NCBI GenBank assembly: GCA_964496725.1
Contig: CAZCAS010000020.1
Location: 1 to 15,279, forward strand
Length of the DNA: 15,279 nt
Origin: JAZGHN01 sp964496725
GTDB taxonomy: Bacteria; Chloroflexota; Dehalococcoidia; Dehalococcoidales; E44-bin46
Direction: 5' to 3'
The position numbers and the translations under genes were made by a program. Positions 14,129-15,279 of this stretch are shown here, one piece after another (the stretch's first letter is position 1; every line of letters starts with the position of its first letter). The notes beneath the pieces were generated by a model. The model was given only the letters and a program-made list of their open reading frames with translations. It did not search any database and was not told the DNA's origin.

Positions 14129-14656
14129 ATGATTAAGGGAAAAATGCAGAAGGCATTAAACTATCAGCTCAATAGGGAGCTTTACTCTGCCTATCTCTAC
14201 CTTTCCATGTCGGATTATTTTCAATCCGTCAATCTTAAAGGGTTTGCCCAGTGGATGAGGGTGCAGGCACAGGAAGAACTGGCGCATGCTATCAAGTTCT
14301 ACGACTATCTGGCACAGAGAGGGGGGAGGGTAACCCTCTCTTCTATTGAGGACCCGCCATTAGAGTGGGGTTCGCCTCTGGAGGCGTTCGAGCATGTCTA
14401 TGAGCACGAGCAAAAGGTTACCGGTTTAATAAATGACCTGGTCAATCTGTCTATATCCGAACAAGACCACGCTACCAACAATTTTCTGCGATGGTTTGTC
14501 ACTGAACAGGTTGAGGAGGAAGAATCAGCCAGTGAGGTGATAGGGAAACTTAAGCTTTTAGGTGGTGCTGCCGAGAATTTATTCATGCTGGATAGGGAGC
14601 TCAGTCAGCGAGTGTTTACTCCCTCGGCATCGGGGCAGGGAGCGGGTGGAGTATAA
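14129..14656 (+). CDS. ftnA: Ferritin, FtnA type (non-haem)
   Basis: A 175-aa bacterial ferritin of standard length. All ferroxidase residues line up with the classical FtnA numbering when the start is taken as ATG 14129: Glu17, Glu50, His53, Glu94, Gln127 and Glu130. AAGGAG (14114-14119) lies 9 nt before this ATG. An in-frame ATG at 14120 lies immediately after the ribosome site and is too close. The Gly/Ala-rich C-terminal tail (SASGQGAGGV) is probably disordered. The protein forms 24-mer cages that oxidise Fe(II) and store it in the cytoplasm, removing iron that would react with peroxide. It lies between a rubrerythrin-like protein and a copper ATPase, with its TAA overlapping the ribosome-site region of the next gene, indicating co-expression. 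The gene name is given by family resemblance. Confidence 0.95.
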   Translation: MIKGKMQKALNYQLNRELYSAYLYLSMSDYFQSVNLKGFAQWMRVQAQEELAHAIKFYDYLAQRGGRVTLSSIEDPPLEWGSPLEAFEHVYEHEQKVTGLINDLVNLSISEQDHATNNFLRWFVTEQVEEEESASEVIGKLKLLGGAAENLFMLDRELSQRVFTPSASGQGAGGV

Positions 14657-14672
14657 GGAGGGCTCAGGGAAG

Positions 14673-15279
14673 ATGTTTGAACAGGCCAAGCAGGGGAAAA
14701 AGAAGACTAAAATTCACATAGCCGGTATGACCTGTACCACCTGTGCCTCCACCATTGAGAAGGGGTTGGCTGAGACCCCTGGGGTGGAGCAGGCCAATGT
14801 TAGCTTTGCTTCAGGGAAGGCTGCTATCGAATATGACCCTGTCAGGGTGAACCTGGGCAGGATCAGGAACGAGATTTCCCGGCTGGGTTACTCTGTGGTT
14901 ACCAGGAAATCCATCTTCCCCGTAGCTGGCATGACCTGTGCCTCCTGTGTTGGCCGTGTCGAGCAGGCTCTGTCGGGTGTCCCCGGGGTAATTTCGGCTA
15001 GCGTTAACCTGGCTTCGGAGAAGGCCACCGTCGAATACATTGAGGGGACTGACATAGCCGACCTCAAGCGAGCGGTGAAAGACGCTGGCTATGAACTTGG
15101 CTCGGAGGCCGAGACCGTTGAAGATATCACCGCTGCTACCCAGCGAGAGATCAGAAGTATAAGAAACAGATTTATCATAGCGGTTACCCTTGGCTTCAGC
15201 ATTCTGGCCTTAGGCTTGGGGGCCTCTTTCGCCGGCAAGCTTTATCTTCTCTGGGCTCTGGCGACGCCGGTGCAGTTCT
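14673..15279 (+). CDS. copA: Copper-translocating P-type ATPase CopA (N-terminal part, cut by window edge)
   Basis: The frame opens at ATG 14673 and remains open to the end of the window (202 codons visible, no stop). Two heavy-metal-associated domains are present: GMTCTTC with Cys21 and Cys24, and GMTCASC with Cys89 and Cys92, each followed by the usual V..A.V.....A.V.Y pattern and GY. Residues about 150-202 contain EIRSIRNRFIIAVTLGFSILAL, the start of the first membrane helix pair, and the last visible residues ATPVQF match the segment before the first family-typical GxxF helix region in CopA. The phosphorylation motif DKTGT and CPC channel lie beyond the window. The protein would export Cu(I) from the cytoplasm. 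A GGAGGG site overlapping the ferritin stop region lies 10 nt upstream. Cu(I) specificity is inferred from GMTCxxC domains and general resemblance. Confidence 0.92.
   Translation, partial: MFEQAKQGKKKTKIHIAGMTCTTCASTIEKGLAETPGVEQANVSFASGKAAIEYDPVRVNLGRIRNEISRLGYSVVTRKSIFPVAGMTCASCVGRVEQALSGVPGVISASVNLASEKATVEYIEGTDIADLKRAVKDAGYELGSEAETVEDITAATQREIRSIRNRFIIAVTLGFSILALGLGASFAGKLYLLWALATPVQF

Noticed and set aside
1..15279. CRISPR arrays, tRNA or rRNA genes, transposases and attachment sites
   Set aside because: None was seen: no spaced palindromic repeats of CRISPR type, no cloverleaf or rRNA-like segments, and no transposase or integrase motifs in any frame.

Overview
The window reads as a piece of a draft assembly (two runs of exactly ten Ns) from an anaerobic or microaerobic bacterium with methylotrophic potential. 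The sequence alone does not fix the taxon. A lipoprotein-type substrate-binding protein, corrinoid methyl transfer, PAS-rich soluble histidine kinases and an AAA_32-type Lon protease together look most like a Chloroflexota (Dehalococcoidia/Anaerolineae-like) metagenome genome. That placement is inference.

Region 1 (1..7079, all minus strand) is one tightly packed gene train. In transcription order it holds a cysteine-rich DUF3795-type protein, a corrinoid protein, a methyltransferase homologous to the monomethylamine methyltransferase MtmB, and then a complete branched-chain-amino-acid-type ABC importer: livJ (lipoprotein), livH, livM, livG and livF, the last running off the left edge. Genes overlap or are 3 to 26 nt apart, except for 111 nt before livJ and 227 nt between livJ and livH. 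The methyltransferase has leucine where MtmB carries pyrrolysine. The simplest reading is that the importer brings in a methylated compound, the MtmB-like protein moves its methyl group to the corrinoid protein, and enzymes elsewhere (a second methyltransferase and a RamA-like activator, neither in this window) finish the pathway.

Region 2 (7252..9825, minus strand) is a two-component system: a cytoplasmic three-PAS histidine kinase followed by an OmpR/KdpE-type response regulator. The kinase contains a perfect 387-bp tandem duplication of one PAS-PAC module.

Region 3 (9826..10373) is a roughly 550-bp divergent intergenic region. It holds an iteron-like array of five GTTTACC heptamers (period 12, 12, 12, 14), a strong G/C hairpin and likely outward promoters.

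Region 4 (10374..13249) holds a plus-strand Lon-like AAA protease of about 811 aa, with an unrecognised 142-aa protein convergent to it.

Region 5 (13250..15279, plus strand) is an iron/copper and oxidative-stress operon: a rubrerythrin-like diiron protein, an FtnA-type ferritin with every ferroxidase ligand in place, and the N-terminal part of a CopA-type copper ATPase with two GMTCxxC metal-binding domains, cut by the right edge. A promoter with perfect TTGACA, TACAAT and an unusually long 19-bp spacer precedes it.
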